From positions 62,001 through 126,000 of the forward strand of contig JAVLUZ010000142.1 of the NCBI GenBank assembly GCA_036768485.1: a stretch of 64,000 bases of DNA, read 5' to 3'. Each line of letters starts with the position of its first letter. The stretch's first letter is position 1. Source of the stretch: Mermis nigrescens. Taxonomy: Eukaryota > Nematoda > Enoplea > Mermithida > Mermithidae. Below, piece by piece: positions 34,001 through 46,900 of the stretch. The position numbers and the translations under genes are program-made. Below the pieces are notes generated by a model, which saw only the letters and a program-made list of their open reading frames with translations, did not search any database and was not told the DNA's origin.

Positions 34001-34454
34001 AGCGTCATGTTCTTTTGATTTTCTAGGTTTTTTCTATGATCCGCAAAGTAGTACCTATGTGTGTGTACGCACCTGTATGTAGGTTGTGCTTGTGTTTGTG
34101 ACTGTGTCCTTTGTAATGTGTTAGTGCATCTTATGTAACGTTCTTTCTACATAAACTTACCTATCTTTACATAAGTTTATATATTTTTTTAAGTTTATAT
34201 ATCTTTGTAAAAGTAAAGGACGTACATACGAAGCATTGGAAAGATCATCCTTTTGGTATTCGTTCCTTGGCTTTTTACGACTTGAATTATAGTGTTTCAC
34301 ATAATTTGGGCATAAATTTTAGGAATTTTCTTCGACAGTTAGCCGGCGGATTGCGATAATTATTTATCAGATCAATGCTATAATCGCAATCTGTCAGCTT
34401 TTTGCAGAGATGATTTTTAAAACTTATGCCCAAACTTGTGAGAACCGGACTATA
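31084..34454. other. No gene; V-ATPase 3' flank with scattered repeats
   Basis: The V-ATPase 3' UTR must start here, but I see no convincing poly(A) signal nearby. A family C fragment (minus) with CTGTTGCTGCCCATGTACGG lies at about 31685-31790. A CCGGCTCCGGCC palindromic stretch lies at 32055-32115 and resembles hAT ends seen at 45420 and 46660. The rest holds no recognisable coding sequence. Confidence 0.5.
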
Positions 34455-34463
34455 TTCGCAGGC

Positions 34464-34703
34464 ACACATGGGCGTGGGGGTATGCACCCCCAGAAGTTGA
34501 AATACCCCTCCCCCAGAAATCAAAATACCCCCCCAGAAAATTTTTTTTTGCTTTTTTAGCAATTTTTTGATGCCATTGGATAGAGTTTGATGAGAAACGT
34601 CGAAAAATTGGTGTTTTTTCGCCATACCACCATTTTTAAGGCCATTTTTGACCTTTAAAAATTTTTTCACCCCCCCCCAGAATTTTGGTGCTGCCCACCT
34701 ATG
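34464..34703 (-). mobile_element. Family B MITE copy 1, 9-bp direct repeat TTCGCAGGC
   Basis: TTCGCAGGC stands at 34455-34463 and 34704-34712. The inner ends are ACACATGGGCGTGGGG and GCTGCCCACCTATG. The body matches the other family B copies in reverse, including CGCCATACCACCATTTTTAA. Confidence 0.8.
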
Positions 34704-34909
34704 TTCGCAGGCGTTTATGCCACTGAACTGATGTGACAACGTAGGATTGTTTTGAGCTTAAGCTAATGTAAAAACGAGAACGGGATGGATGCACTCCTTA
34801 TCCTGGGATTAGAGGTCGTGAAATTGAATTCTAGAAAATAGTAAACGATTGGCAGCAAGCATGTACCTGCACATACATATATAATATATGTACGTACATA
34901 TACATGCTT

Positions 34910-35230
34910 TAAGCGTGGAGGGGTTTCACTCAGAAAAGTTTTCGCACTCCCAGAATTCGCTATTTTCCAAAATTTCCCAATATTTATTTGAAGCATTTTT
35001 AGCTATTTTCGGCGCTTCGCGTCGAATAACTACTCGTTTAACTATTTTCTTCAATTTATTAGAATCTTTTTGATTTTAAACAAATTTTTTGTTCTATACT
35101 CTAGGAGGAGAATCGTCAAAAACGCCGAAAAACGATATTTTTTATCGCGCATCTTCCATTTTTTGGCCCAAAGAGGGACTTTAAATTTCACCCGATCTTC
35201 TCCCCAAAATTCCCATTTTAATGCATGTCT
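34910..35230 (+). mobile_element. Family A short repeat
   Basis: Family order is seen: GGGTTTCACTCAGAAAAG, TTCGGCGCTTCGCGTCG (about 35010), ATCGTCAAAAACGCCGAAAA, then ATTCCCATTTTAATGCATG. Confidence 0.65.
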
Positions 35231-35460
35231 GGTAATGTATGTGCACATGTACATGTGTAGCCGTGCATATGACAATTTTGAAGATCCAGGACCTTCGGGA
35301 AAATACATGGGCTTGGGGGTACCCGCGAGAATACAAAACACTCCCGCAGATTATTGCAGACTAATTAAATTTTTGGCGTGTTTTGCAATGTTGCCCCATA
35401 CATTCAGACAACCCATTATACGGTTGGGGCACATGTACAATGTTCAGGACTAGAAATGGA

Positions 35461-36002
35461 CCTATAGTCTGTTTCATTTATTCGAGAGCTTTTTAGTCAA
35501 TTCTTTTAAGGGCTACAGCAAGCTAAACAAGACGAATTACTGTACTTCGGCAGATCAGCTCAGTGAGGGCGAGTGGCTAGCATTCTTCCATTTTTAATAC
35601 ACTAATACGCCCAAATAAATTTAATTTAGGCATTTAATCAGTGCTGGGACATACTACAGTAAATGCGCTAAACAAAAAGCTATCGGCTGGAATCGAACCC
35701 GACTAAGCAAGAGGTTTTACCACTGAGCTATGCGGGAGTTCGCAGCGTTTCTTAACATCTTAGTCGATTGTGTTTTAAGTGTCGACTCAGGATACGATGA
35801 ATAAGCGATTTTTATCAATAAGTTAATTGATCTGCTGGAAGACGAGAATAAATTATGCCGCAAAAATGCTATTGAAAAACCCTTCTTTTCTACGTAGCTA
35901 AAGTGAGATCTAGCGACTTACAGTAAATAAGAAATATGGGGTTACTGTAACCTCCGAAAACATTCACTGAAAAAGCTCTCGGATAAATAAAACAGACATA
36001 GG
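35461..36002. mobile_element. Inverted-repeat element, about 540 bp, with a tRNA-like core
   Basis: CCTATAGTCTGTTTCATTTA at the left pairs with TAAATAAAACAGACATAGG at the right, and the match goes on inward over GAGAGCTTTTT. A tRNA-like stretch sits inside. No target duplication is clear. Confidence 0.55.
35676..35742 (-). other. tRNA-like sequence (tRNA pseudogene or SINE head)
   Basis: On the minus strand TAGCTCAGTGGTAAAAC matches a pol III A box and GGGTTCGATTCCAGCC a B box. The anticodon arm is too short and the acceptor stem does not close, so it is not a working tRNA. It could be a SINE promoter. Confidence 0.4.
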
Positions 36003-36460
36003 GGTCTATCGGGCAGCTACCAAATTCTGGAGTTTAGTGGGGGGGGGGGCGAAATCGTTAAAAAATCAATCTTGATTGAGAGGGCTTTCAGATTCTTGGG
36101 GGCCAGAGACCCCATGCCCATGCGTGATCTACAGAACCATCAGAATGGGAAAACATTTTCAGAGGTAAATAAAGGCTAAAACTTAATCAGAAATTTTCTT
36201 CCAAAGCGCTACATACTGTGCACCCTTGAATTAACGTAATTTCTGCGATATTTCAGCATTTATTTTTACTTATTTATTATTTATCACATTTTTAGTCAAT
36301 AAGAGTAATGCTTGACGAAGATATTAGTTTTGTAAGAATGTCAATTTTAAAATGTAACTAATTGGGTCAAACCTGGTTAGTCAATGGTTTCTTGGATAAT
36401 TCATCTTCGATTTAGAAAATTTTTAAAAATATCAGAAGTGATCGAGTAAATATGTAACTA

Positions 36461-36927
36461 GTCTATTCCATGAAACCTTGTGCATTGAAATCAATTTTCA
36501 TCGCTTAAGCGGGTAGCTACAAAAGTGATTTCTAGGCAGCCTACAGTAATAAAATCTTGCCTACTCTAACTTCATATGCTTATTAGTTACTATGTGCGAT
36601 ATCGTGATTTTTGATTCAGTTTAAACCACTTCTGTTATCGATTTACGTTTACTCGAAGATTGCGATCCGTGCGCAAGGTTTCGTGAAATAGAACTTTATT
36701 TCACAAAACCGTGAGCACGGATCAAGATTTCTGAATCAATGCAAACCGATTACGAGTGGTTTAAACTGAAGTCAAAATCACAATTACTATACATATTAAC
36801 TGATAAGCATATAAAGCTTTGCTGTGTAACATTGTATTACAGTAGACTGCTTAAAAGCCTCTTATGTAGCTAAGCGCATGACGTGCTGAAAATTGATTTA
36901 CGCACACAAGATTTTGTGAAATAGACG
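36461..36927. repeat. Foldback repeat, about 470 bp
   Basis: GTCTATTCCATGAAACCTTG at the left pairs with a CAAGATTTTGTGAAATAGAC end at the right. Inside, TTCAGTTTAAACCACT pairs with AGTGGTTTAAACTGAA. The centre is a hairpin with GATCCGTGC and GCACGGATC stems. No coding sequence. Confidence 0.6.
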
Positions 36928-37772
36928 GTACTCATTCTTTTTCAATGAAGTTTTGAATATAGGTACATAGGACGTCCAATAGGGAACTAAGTAGAAAGGT
37001 TTGATCGGCTTCGCTTGCTCATGGTGTAAACTGTACCACTTCGTGTAAACCTTAGTTTTACTGGTTGTCCCGCACCCTATGTTTACAGTGCCCTTTGTCA
37101 GAGGCATAATGAATCGCTTTATTGGCATTTTTACTCTTCCTTATCTATGTGTCCACAATTTGTCTAGCCTTGTTTTGGCTTCAGTTACATCGTTTTTAAT
37201 GGTTTAGCTTGACGGGAAGTTATAAAGTAGTAAAAAAATTAGCATTTTCGTCTATTACAGTGATATCACGAAAACTCAAAATGGGAAAATAACGGTCTAA
37301 TAAAAAATTTAGTGGTTTATTCCTTCTCAGCTTCTCAATTGAACGCAACAGAAATCTATTTCTTGTTTTCGCATGGATATTCTGTGATAGTTTTTCAGCT
37401 GTACCCCTTTCAAAAATGATTTTTACAGAAAATAGCAAGCATAAGAGCATAAAAATCGCACTAAATGAAAGTAATAACTGTCGCAGCGTGAATAACGTGT
37501 AGATTAATATGGACTAGGAGTTTTCGCTATGAAGGTGCATTTCGACTGCAAAAACATGATGGTAAACGGAGGCTTAACGGAGTTATTACGAAAGGACAAG
37601 TCGTATAGTTACGTGGGACATCCTCTACACCTGTATTTAAAACAAAACTAAAAGAAGCATAGGTAGGTACACCATTTCTAATGGACGTGAATAAATACGT
37701 AGATACATATACATAAACGTAATTACTAATAACGTATAACAAAAAGAGGAATGTATTAAATACAGATTGAAA

Positions 37773-37907
37773 TCAATGAAGGGATGCAGCAGATCGTCTT
37801 TTTTCTAAATCGGCGGTTAATCTTGAATTTTCTTCTCGAATTTCGCACAAATTTGTAATGAGCATTTCGAGCTTCTTATCCACACCGTTTTGCATCTCCA
37901 ATTCGAT
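37773..37907 (-). CDS. CCDC22: CCDC22 exon 12 (last coding)
   Basis: Encodes the C-terminal coiled coil, 44 residues from [20 protein letters not shown] to AASLH, then stop TGA. Acceptor CTCAG. It aligns with the end of human CCDC22. Confidence 0.88.
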   Translation of the reverse strand: MELEMQNGVDKKLEMLITNLCEIREENSRLTADLEKRRSAASLH

Positions 37908-40900
37908 CTGAGATTGAATTTTATTTCATATAGAAAAATTGGAAAGTTAAAATACAGGCACAAACTAAGTTTAGCTGGTAAATTCTAATATTTATGAGTG
38001 TACGTATGTGTGGACATACGTTTTTAAATACATAACAAATAGTACTTTCCATACAAAGGGTCAGCCAGCACAGGTACTGTGTGGTGATTTTAACCTGACG
38101 GAACGTTTTTTGGCATTTTTTTAGGTCAAAAGTGATAAAAATGTCAAAATATGCATTTTTACTCAAAAAGCGTCCAAAATTGATCAATTTCTGTATTTTT
38201 AGTGTTAAAGTGATATAATGCCAAATGGATTAACAAAGCTTCAAAAATGCGACATTACTGCGAAAAAACGTTTTATATGCGATTTTGACCATTCTGGTCG
38301 TCTAAACAGCAAAAAATCGTGAACTTTTAATTCACTGTTCTGGATTTCTGGGATTTACCCCCCCTGACGACCCTGACCTTGTGCATCTATGGTACTTCCG
38401 CATTGAGCACCTCAAAGATTCAGGGCAGGAGTATGAAGGAAAGACATTGAGGTAAGAAGAGTACATATATGAGTGAATTGTTTTGAAAAGGACTCTGATC
38501 ATGAGACTGAACGGAGCTGAAATTCAAGAAAAGCTGAAAAAAGAAATGCGGACAACGAAGAGAAATAAAGAATCGAGAGCGCACAAAAAATACAGAGAAG
38601 AAGACTGAAAAAGAGAAAAATTAAAAATATTGAGAATGAGACAAAATTAAGACAAAATTCTTTTAAAACCAAGACTAAATCATCTGTGAATCACCATCGG
38701 TAACTTTTGTGTTGTTTAAATATCCGATTGCCTTTGATTCATGACCATACATGGGCAACAAGAAAATTCTACGGGTCTGGTTGGGTGAAATCGCCAAAAA
38801 TGTTGCTAAAATAGAATTCTGAAGGTCTACAATAATCTGCAGGGGGTGTAAAATCCCCACCCCCGCCAACGTGCGCTTATGACTCTGTAGAACCAAAAAT
38901 TTCAAGTTTTCTTCATGGTCGACCACATGAGCATTTGGGATACGGCCATATCGAACGTGAAGAAAATGTAGTGCTGATAAGCTCGGTTCGGAAGGACAGA
39001 TAGGACAAAAAATACAAAACTGTTCGTTTTACTGAGCCAAATTGATTGACCCTAAAAGAATCAAATTGTTTAGATGATAAAATGCAGTCAAAAAACTAGT
39101 TCAATTTAACGTTAAGAGATTATTTCAAGCTAAGTATGTATTCTCATCAAAATTTTGATTTCTATACAATTATACATTTTCTTCCAAATGATTATTTTCT
39201 TTTTCTTCTTCAAGTGCCATCTATGTATATGATTATTTCTACCTGACCTCCAAAATTAATGCATGGTGGAGACTTAATGAAAGTCTCGAAGAATAAAAAA
39301 ACACAGTAATTTAGAATGACGACGGCGATATATATAACTAAGTAGTTTCACGTCATCGTGGCAACCATACGTGGGCAGCAAGAAAATTCTGGGGGTGCAA
39401 GATTTTTCAAAGGTCGAAAAATGGCCTTAAAAGTGGTGGTATGGCGAAAAACACCATTATTAGACGTTTCTCATTGAGCACTATCTATTGGCATCAAAAA
39501 ATACAAAAAAAATTCTGAAAATTGAATTCTAAGTGGGGGGGGGTATTTTGATTTCTGGGGGGGGGGGTTTTCGTTTCTCGGGGGGGGGGCATACCCCCAA
39601 GTCCCTCACGCCCAGGTGTGGTGGCAACCATACCTGGGCGTGGGGAGTTTGGAAGGGTATGCACCCAGAAACCAAAATGCCCCCCAAGAAAAACCAAGAT
39701 GCCCCCCAATAAAAACCGAAATAACCCCCAGAATTCAATTTTTGAAATTTTTTTGCTTTTTTTCGCAATTTGTTGATGCCAATGGATACTGCTCGATGAG
39801 AAACGTTGAAAAATTATATTTTTTCGCCATACCACCATTTTTAAGGACATTTTTTACCTTTAAAAATCTTTCAACCCCAGAATTTTTGTGCCGCCCAGCC
39901 CACCTATGGTGGCAACCGAACCAACCGGTCGTATTTTTACAGAAAAACCATCAGAAAATCTGCAGCGAAAATCTAAAACCTCCCTCACTTTTACTGTCGC
40001 ACGCCACGCCCCACGTCGATGCAAGAATGCACTTCGGTCGGATCATTGAAATAAAGCATAGTAAAGTCAATACTGCTGATTCATTACATAAGATTGACTG
40101 ATTAAGGGAACGATACTAACTAAAGCCTATCCTTTCAATTCTGCTCATTTAATTTCCCAAAATTTATAAGCGTACAGTACAACCTTCAGGAATACGATGG
40201 GCTCATTGAATAAAAAAACGCGATGGGCAGTAGGTAAGCATAAGAGCATAAGAAATGTTTGAAAAGTATGCCTGCCTCAGAATCACACATAAGAATACGT
40301 AATCGTCGCGATTTAGTTATGAAAAAATTATCAGCTGAACATATGTACATACAATTAGGAGACTTTTTGTCGAGAAAACATAAGAAAATTTACTTTATCC
40401 TCCAAATCACGTATTTCCCTTGATATTTGACCAGTCATTTCTACGTCACTTGATGTCTGCGAGCAAGTCTCGTGCAAACTGACGAAAATCCTGTATGCTC
40501 TTCTAATTAATTCGTCGCGCTTTGCATCCTGCATAAGAAGAATAATAATTTCATACGTCAACAAAAATATTCAAAGTGAGAAGGTTCGAAAGTCAGGCAC
40601 GTAGCTCTGAGGGGAATGGGGGCCAGACCATACGTGGGCAGCAAGAAAATTCTGGGAGGGGGTGCAAGATTTTTCCAAGGTCAGAAAATTGCCTTAAAAA
40701 TGGCGGTATGGCGAAAAAACACCATTTTTCGACGTTTGCCCAAGTGTGGTCCGGACCCCCCAAAATTCAGAAAAATCGGACTTTTTAAACGTTATTTTGT
40801 GCTATGCTTTTTGCCTTCTTGCGCTTAATCCCCCGAAATTGGTGTTTGTCCTTCAAAATAGGACGGCCAGCTACGTGCCTGTCGAAATTCAGCGAAAACA

Positions 40901-43900
40901 TTAACGCTCGAATAAATATTTTAAGCCGAACTGAAGTATGCATGCATTATTCGTCAGTCTAATTATATTTTTGAGATATTTTATATTCTGGATCTTGGAC
41001 GAGCATTAGCATTTTAATGAGCATTACTCGCATGTATGATCTTGGAGGTTGGGGGTTTACTCCCCGTAAAAACTTTTCACCCACGAAATTTTCGATTATT
41101 TAAAAAGATTGTAGAAATATCTTGTTCTAAGCGTTTTCAGCGATCTTTTAGTTCAGAAGTACCAATTTTTTCGGCCGCCAAGCAGCCATTTTGACTATAT
41201 TTTGTCCAATTTCATTGAATTTTTCTAGAAATTTTTTTGTTTTGATCGCATGAAAAGAAAAATACATCGTCAAAAACGCCGGAAAATGATGTCATTCACG
41301 CGTATCCATTGTTTTTAATCTCAGAATTAAAGAAAATCTTTAAAACATCCACAGAATTTCCATGCTGTGCAAGTAAACGACTGTCCGGAATTCTTTACCA
41401 TCGAATCGTTAGAAAGTCACTTGTAGTAGTGCAGCAGAACTTGCGATATAAAAAAAATTGAGAAATGATCTTCAGTTAAAGTTCAAAACAGCAAAAAAGA
41501 GCAACCGTAATAATATTTAGTAAGGCCCAATCTAATGATCGACTGGGGCCCCCACTATCCCCGGTTATTTTTAGGGCTCCCCCGGCGGGAAAATTTATTG
41601 GATTCATTCAGTTCTTTTGCAGTGCGATAATAACAGCGTTCTGGTCTGTAAATAAACCAGATAAGTCATTTGATTGCTTTAACCTTTTAGTGGCCAACGT
41701 TCCCAATCGGGAACATATTTTCAAAATTTTGTTGCAAAGCAACTAATCATCTAATTTAAATAAGACTTCTTTTGGATGAGAAACAAGATGTTTGCCTATC
41801 CTGTGAGAGCAATTTCGAATTTTAATTTTTAGTATGTGCTATGCTATACTGTCTTAAGTTGGACAGAAATAGCGAAAGTTTGTCATGTTTAGAAATTTGT
41901 ATATTGTCAATCATCATACAACACTTTTGAGCCAAATGTCAAGCAGTCATGTTTGCAGAGGTTTTCTGATCATTTTGGTATGTTATTTATTTTTATTTAG
42001 TTGTTCATCAAAAGTTATGGTTAGATTTATATGGATGTTCCCGTTTGGGAACGTTGGCTCCTAGGAGTGCAAAAATATTTAATTCCTGGAATGAGAACAA
42101 AATCTACGGGGCAGCATATGTAACCTCGGCTATGCTCTTTAGTGACCTCTCATGCATTCCTTCAATTTTCAAGAGCTCCACAAGCATTCTGGTATGACTC
42201 CAATGCACATATTCAAAATATTAAATGCAGTTTTATGGGATTCTTTACTTGATTCTATGTGTTACGATTACACAACAATGTAGCTCTTGATTTCTAGCGG
42301 TTTTAAGGCAAACATTCAAGTGTTTCTGTAAATAATTTTAAGTGCTTTTGCAGAAATTACCTGCTCACGTTACTTTGCTTTATTTTTTTACTATAAGTTA
42401 CAGAGCCATGAATCTTTAGGGCTTAGAGATAAATTTTTTGAATTTATGCACAATATCATGTGTTTTTTATCTGTAGAACTTGCACTGTACTTATCGAACT
42501 TTATATAACTACTGATTTCTAACATTTTTTAATAGCTCAGAAGCATGCTAGCAACATAACTAAACTTGGAGTGTAAGTTTTTAAGACTATCGATAACAAC
42601 TGTGGATAGGTAAATGTCTGAATGAGTAACTGTATGATATTATGACTTACTTTTATTCACTGTAAAATTTTACTTATTGAATATTGTATGAAATTGCCAA
42701 ATTGACTATATTACACCCTGACTTCCTGTTATTTCTCGAATCTTGTTTCATGGTTTCTAATTTTTAGTATACCGACATACGTCGATGCCGTGTAAATAGC
42801 TCTGAGATCACGGGCATTAGTTCAACAGCGTAGAAATGCGAAAACCAATAAATTTTTAAAAATCCAGAAAAAAACGAAAATACTGATTATAACTCAATAA
42901 TAGTTTTTTACTCATTTTACTCATCAAATTGACATTATTTAATGTTATCTAGAAAGCAATCAAATCTAACAAAAAAAAAACAAATATAAAGTTACGGTGT
43001 CTACTGAAAGTTCCTTGGTTTTCTGAGGTTTATGGTTCCCATAAGGTTTCAAATACTCAAAACCACACTCTTGTAGGCTCTCTATTTGACAATTTGACAG
43101 TTTAGAGTAGCAGATCGCTTTAATCTTATTTGTTTTGCAAAACATAAAAGGATATAAAATTTGGCAAAAATGTTCAAGAAGCCAACGTTCCCAAATGGGA
43201 ACATATGAACAACATGATAGAGAGGAGAGCTTCTGCTCTGGTTTTTTGCATACAGTCTTACATTTTACAGATTTGAAGCATATTAAGATTGCATTGCTGT
43301 AGCACATCTACATCATAGAGCGGACTCTAAAAGGTTAAATAATCGCATGATCATTGTTCATCAGTTTTAACTGGACCTATCACGATTGCATATGATTGAA
43401 GCAGTTAATATATTTTCCCCAATAATTTCTTTAAATTTGTTCCAAGATATAGGTTTAATAATCAATAGAGTATCCTAAGTAAGTGTTGTTTGACATTTGT
43501 TTTGCCAATGCAAATGCCACAGCAGGAGAATCAAAAGAAGTGGGTCAAGGTATGGAAATCCTAAAGCGCAAGAACTTGGGTCATATTTATACATCTGCTG
43601 GAAAAGTCAAAGTTTCACGATTTTCTGCAATTATGTTGCTAAGCTAGAATTTTGCTTATTCGGCGTGAACATATGAATAAAAATGCAGCAAAAAGTTATA
43701 CTGAAAAGAAGTACCCATAAAATCTTCAAAAAGCGAAATTATTACCCATCTTTTCATCGATGCTCACAAAAATTCAAAAACAGTGGATTAGTCCTAACCA
43801 CACCTGGGCGTGGGGGTTTGGGGGGTATGCAACCCCAGAAACCAAAATACCCCCCAGAAATCAAAATACCCCCCCAGAATTCAATTTTTGAAAATTTTTT

Positions 43901-46900
43901 TCGTTTTTTTCGCAATTTTTTGATGCCAATGGATAGTGCTTGATGAGAAACGTCGAAAAATGGTGTTTTTATCGCCATACCACCATTTTTAAGGCCATTT
44001 TTCGACCTTCAAAAAAATCTTGCACCCCCCCCAGAATTTTCTTGCTGCCCACGTATGGTCCTAACCGAAATATAAATGTATTCTTCCGAGCGTGGCCCTT
44101 TCCACTTAAGTGGTAATGATCAATATTGAATAAAAATTCGTTTGGAATTTCAACTCTTCAAAATTCTTGTCTGATAGATTAAATACCCTAGAGCGGCGGA
44201 AGTGATGCCCTGAACAGTAAATCTCTGTCAGAAGATTTGTTTGAGAATCGTGAACAGGGAGTGAAAAGTAATTTAGCAAGACAAGTGAACTTAGGTTGTA
44301 TAATACATATTTACCTGGGCAATACCCGTTTCTGCCCGTTCATATGGCGGGGATTACCGAAAGTTGGATGGGGAGAAGGAGTAATTCGAACAGGGATTTG
44401 CATTGTACACTTAAACCTAAAAATCCGATGTTTGAACATGGAACAACGACTTTTTAAACTAAATAACGATTTTTTTAATTAGGCAATCCATTTTCGGAGC
44501 CAAACCAATCACTTTTCAAGGCTGCATAGCCATTTTTTAGAGGTAGAAAGCCAATTTTTCGAAGTTGGACTGGCAATCTTCAAGCTGGTAATTAAACAAC
44601 CAATTTTTAAACCAGAACAACCACCTTTTATTTGGAAAGTTGGATAGGGAGAACCAGTGACCACGTATGATTAAATGAAATTGATTAATCACTGCTTGCT
44701 GAGCTACTTGCAAACCACATGATGCCTATCATGCATGACACTACATATGTTAATATTTACATATTTACATACTTAGTTTGCACATGTATGAATACCATAC
44801 CACGATGAGCTGAGTATATAATATACCTGTATACTATAGTAAATTATACCTTGTACACTCCGGCCTCCAGTCCCGGCCAAAAAGGTCGCCCCGGTCGATC
44901 ACTAGGCCTACATTGCAGACGCCTTAACCTCATACATTCTCATATGCGGAAAGAGGGTGAGGGGTTTTTATCCATACCTCAGGGTCCAAGACTCGAGCCA
45001 CTGTCAGACGATTTTAAACTATTAAACAGTATCTGCGCGATTTTTGGGGACGCAGGCACGTAGCTCTGGGGAAATAAGGGGGGGGGTCCGGACCCCCAAA
45101 ATTCAGAAAAATCGGAAGAAAATAGGACTTTTTAAATGTTATTTTGTGCTATTTTTCGCCTTTTTGAGCTTAGTCCCCCCAAAATTGGTGTTGGTCCCCT
45201 CAAAATAGGACGGCCAGCTACGTGCCTGTTGGGACGAGAGTAGCAATGACGTTAAATTTTTTGGGGGTTGCACTAACTAATACATTTCTATACTGTTTAC
45301 TCATAAAATGCCTAGTATGAAGTTAAGATTATCTAAAAGTCCAATGTTTCGACGAATTCTTATATTTTTCACTGATAAAAGTGACGGAACGAATCAGAAT
45401 TGGATGAAGAGCAGTGATCGTACGGACCCCGGAAAACCCCGGCCCCGACCGGGGCAAGATTTTTCGAGTCGGGCTTTAACCTTTTTTCGGGGGTGAAATA
45501 TAGCATTTAATTTTTTGGTACATACATAGGAGAATTGTATAAATAGCAAACAAATTCGGCAAACACCAAACAAGAATGATTCATTCACGAGCATCATGAA
45601 TATGTTAAACTCGACACTCGCGATATTCCATAAAATGTACGCCTAGTCGCCATGTTGTTAACACGTATATATAGTGCTGGGCTCTAAAAAACCAGTCGTT
45701 ATGTAATTTGAAAAAACCACCCCTTTTTCCATAACCAAAAGGAGATGACTGATGATATTATACTGGCGAACAAACTATGCCGTGAGGTTTACAACTGACC
45801 ACTGATCTCTTTCCGGATCATGCAGAACCTTGAGATTAAAATTTAATGAAAAGTTCCGAGAAATTGCCGTTTTTATGATTTTTTTAAAGCATTTTCGAGG
45901 GTGAGTATTTCCACCCGTATTCATATTTGCTGGAATTTTTTATGTTTTCACATTAAACTCTCTTGCCGATTAATGTCAGAAAACAATTTAGTTGTCCTAA
46001 GTCATCCACATAGCTACAGATATCTTCAAAGTCAAACCTAAAAAAGCCAGTTGTAACCTAAAAAACCAGCGCCAATTTTTACAAAACTTAGCAGGAATGT
46101 GCCTCGTAGCACCTTGCATGATGCCTGATATTTATTTTTCACAAAAAATGGGAATCAACTGCCAAAAAAGTTCGATTGTAACCTAAAAACCACTGTAACC
46201 TAAAAAAGACCAATGCTATGTAGTATACGTTGCCATGGCAACGAAATCACTTTTCATCAAGTTGCATAATTCTGCACTGATTTCTTGCGGAGGATGTAGA
46301 AGAGACTTACCTAGAGTTGTTTTTATAACTTGAAGACTTTATTTGTGAAATTTATAGAACTTTTAATAAATTGAGAGAAAATTATTGATTTTTATATAAA
46401 TGTGATAAAATGAACGAAAATATCGGATAAAATGAATTTGTTCAAAAAATATGATCATGTTAGGTCAACTATCTAATTTACGCTTCAAACCACGCACTTC
46501 GCATAACATTTTGGGGATGTTTTTTTAGTTCGCAAGGTTTTTTACTTCTCAAATTGAAATACACTATGGATTTTTTCAAACAAGTGAAGGCATCGTTTTT
46601 ATCCTTTTTAAATTGGTATGTAATCATGCAGTGTTGAATGTTGATCTTCAACCCGACCCCGGAAACCGGGGTTTTTCATCCCCGACCCCGATCCCGACTG
46701 GGGGGTGAAAATCTGACCTCGTACGATCACTGATAGAAAGTACTAAAAAATGCAGCTTTCCAATCATATATCACAATTGATTTGCAAAAAAGGCTCAAAC
46801 ACTAAATATGCTGGTCCTGAATTCGGGATTTACCCCCCCCCGTGCACTCTGGACCTTGGGAACTATGTATGCTTAAGCACAAGGCTCGCGTTGCGTGACC

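Noticed and set aside
42966..43307. 113-codon minus-strand frame in the piggyBac-like element as a transposase
   Set aside because: It shows no DDD catalytic pattern or clear Cys-rich tail and includes the internal palindrome.
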